In this document: positions 23,686 to 24,257 of the stretch, in pieces
Layout of the letters: every line of letters begins with the position of its first letter
How positions within the stretch are numbered: position 1 is the first letter of the stretch
Assembly: GCA_900754475.1 (NCBI GenBank)
Contig: CAAECY010000115.1
Coordinates: 1-24,257, forward strand
DNA from: an uncultured Sutterella sp.
GTDB lineage: Bacteria > Pseudomonadota > Gammaproteobacteria > Burkholderiales > Burkholderiaceae_F
Direction of reading: 5' to 3'
DNA: 24,257 nt
Translations under genes and position numbers: made by a program
Notes under the pieces: model-generated
What the model was told of the DNA's origin: nothing
The model's database searches: none
Seen by the model: only the letters and a program-made list of their open reading frames with translations

Positions 23686-23707
23686 CTCGGCGGCCTTTTG
23701 CTTTTTT
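23659..23707 (+). terminator. Rho-independent terminator of the NlpE-like gene
   Basis: A 14-bp stem with one bulged A: GGTCGCCGAAGGACG (23659-23673) pairs with CGTCCTCGGCGGCC (23682-23695) over an 8-base loop. TTTTGCTTTTTT follows (23696-23707). The 5' arm is made of tandem-array units. Confidence 0.85.
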
Positions 23708-24135
23708 CGCTCTTTCGAAACCTGCGGCGAATTTCGGTTTTCGAAAGCCGCGAGTGCGATCGTTTTCGCTTTCGGACGCTTTTTCCCTCGTTTTCCCTAC
23801 GCGGCAGGTTCGGAACGCGCTATTATACGCATCCCCCGACCGAACCGAGGCGGTCGCGCACGAATCCGTTCGCGCCCGTCGTCGTCCGTGAGGGGACTGC
23901 TTGACCCGCCCGAAGCGACCTTCGAACCGGACCTTCGGGGCGGGCGGCGCCTTCAAGCGCTTACATCGTCGAACTTTTTCCCCGGATCCCCGCCGTGCGT
24001 TGCACGAGCCGGAGCTTTGTGCTTTCCGAACGCTTTGAAGCATTTGGAAAGTCCGGGTAAACGGTCGACCTTCGAACACCTCCGGTTCCCAACACATATA
24101 CGCTCATTCGAGCGACTGGTCCCAAACACGTCAAT

Positions 24136-24207
24136 CACCCCTGCCTGAAGGCAGAGGCTTGAAAAAGCCTGGTTGACCAGCCTCAGTGATCCGAAAGGAG
24201 AACTACG
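24136..24207 (+). mobile_element. IS200/IS605-type end: cluster of tight hairpins before a TnpB-like ORF
   Basis: Three adjacent hairpins occupy about 40 bases: CTGCC (24141-24145) / GGCAG (24150-24154), AGGCTT (24155-24160) / AAGCCT (24165-24170) with a GAAA loop, and a shorter TGGT/ACCA (24170-24179). Tight subterminal hairpins mark the ends of IS200/IS605-family elements, which lack terminal inverted repeats. The following ORF supports this reading. The outer boundary and the cleavage site cannot be set from one end; the element runs off the window. Confidence 0.5.
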
Positions 24208-24257
24208 TTGCAGTTAGGTTACAAGACCCGCCCCGGGGTGCTTCCTCAGCTCCGGGC
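24208..24257 (+). CDS. TnpB-like protein, N-terminal fragment (cut by window end)
   Basis: A TTG start at 24208 with AAAGGAG seven bases upstream opens a frame reading MQLGYKTRPGVLPQLR and on to the window edge. The pattern M-x-L-x-YK-x-R...Q-L resembles the start of OrfB/TnpB proteins, RNA-guided nucleases of IS200/IS605-type elements. Only sixteen residues are visible, so the call rests on this pattern, the Shine-Dalgarno and the hairpin cluster just before it. Confidence 0.5.
   Translation, partial: MQLGYKTRPGVLPQLR

Larger units (their letters stand above)
23578..24207. other. Gap between the NlpE-like gene and the TnpB-like start
   Basis: No credible gene. It holds the NlpE-like gene's terminator with its tandem array (23646-23707). 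A nested hairpin follows (GCGGC 23724-23728 with GCCGC 23747-23751, inner TTTCG/CGAAA). A lone -10-like TATTAT at 23821-23826 has no good -35. The last part is the hairpin cluster of the presumed transposon end (24141-24179). Confidence 0.45.

Noticed and set aside
24045..24062. GGAAAGTCCGGG resembling the conserved core of RNase P RNA
   Set aside because: Only this short string matches; the rest of the conserved core and the paired regions are missing.
1..24257. CRISPR array or integron attC cluster
   Set aside because: No regularly spaced identical repeats of CRISPR length; the tandem units seen are 8-12 bp without spacers.

Overview
The window is GC-rich DNA (over 60% by eye) from a Gram-negative bacterium: it has an outer-membrane FadL-type porin, Tat signals and dense gene packing. 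Two Tat-exported molybdo-enzymes, a TorD-type chaperone, a short-gene bio cluster and the codon style point to an anaerobic betaproteobacterium of the Sutterella/Parasutterella type. That placement is inference; no rRNA or marker gene is present.

Layout. 126-947 is an AlkD-like DNA alkylation repair protein. 1217-1792 is mscL, convergent with ppaC (2028-2951, minus), with two strong terminators between them. After an 860-bp gene-poor gap comes a three-gene respiratory operon (3813-7903, plus): a PsrA/PhsA-type catalytic subunit carrying an apparent one-base frameshift, a four-cluster ferredoxin subunit and an NrfD/PsrC-type membrane subunit. A threonine-aldolase-like PLP enzyme (8265-9302) converges on bioD (9507-10244, minus). 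A TorD-family chaperone (10427-10993, plus) converges on a second molybdo-enzyme pair (11095-13958, minus: ferredoxin subunit and Tat-exported catalytic subunit, with no membrane anchor nearby). Next are a FadL/OmpP1 porin (14344-15672, minus) and a biotin operon bioA-bioF-esterase-bioC (21018 down to 16158, minus). On the plus strand follow sstT (21380-22636) and a secreted NlpE-like protein (23041-23577). The right edge enters what looks like an IS200/IS605-type element: three tight hairpins, then the start of a TnpB-like ORF at 24208.

How the genes work together. The first operon fits a membrane-bound, quinol-linked reductase of sulfur compounds. The second pair lacks an anchor and resembles the acetylene-hydratase/catechol-dehydroxylase side of the superfamily, so its redox partner and substrate are open. 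The TorD protein could serve either enzyme. BioC and the BioG/BioH-type esterase make the pimeloyl-ACP precursor, and BioF, BioA and the separately placed BioD carry it to dethiobiotin; bioB is not in the window.

The least expected pattern is a set of short degenerate tandem arrays (mostly 10-11-bp units, 2-4 copies) in intergenic gaps, one running across the bioD stop codon and one inside a terminator stem. I know of no named element they match.
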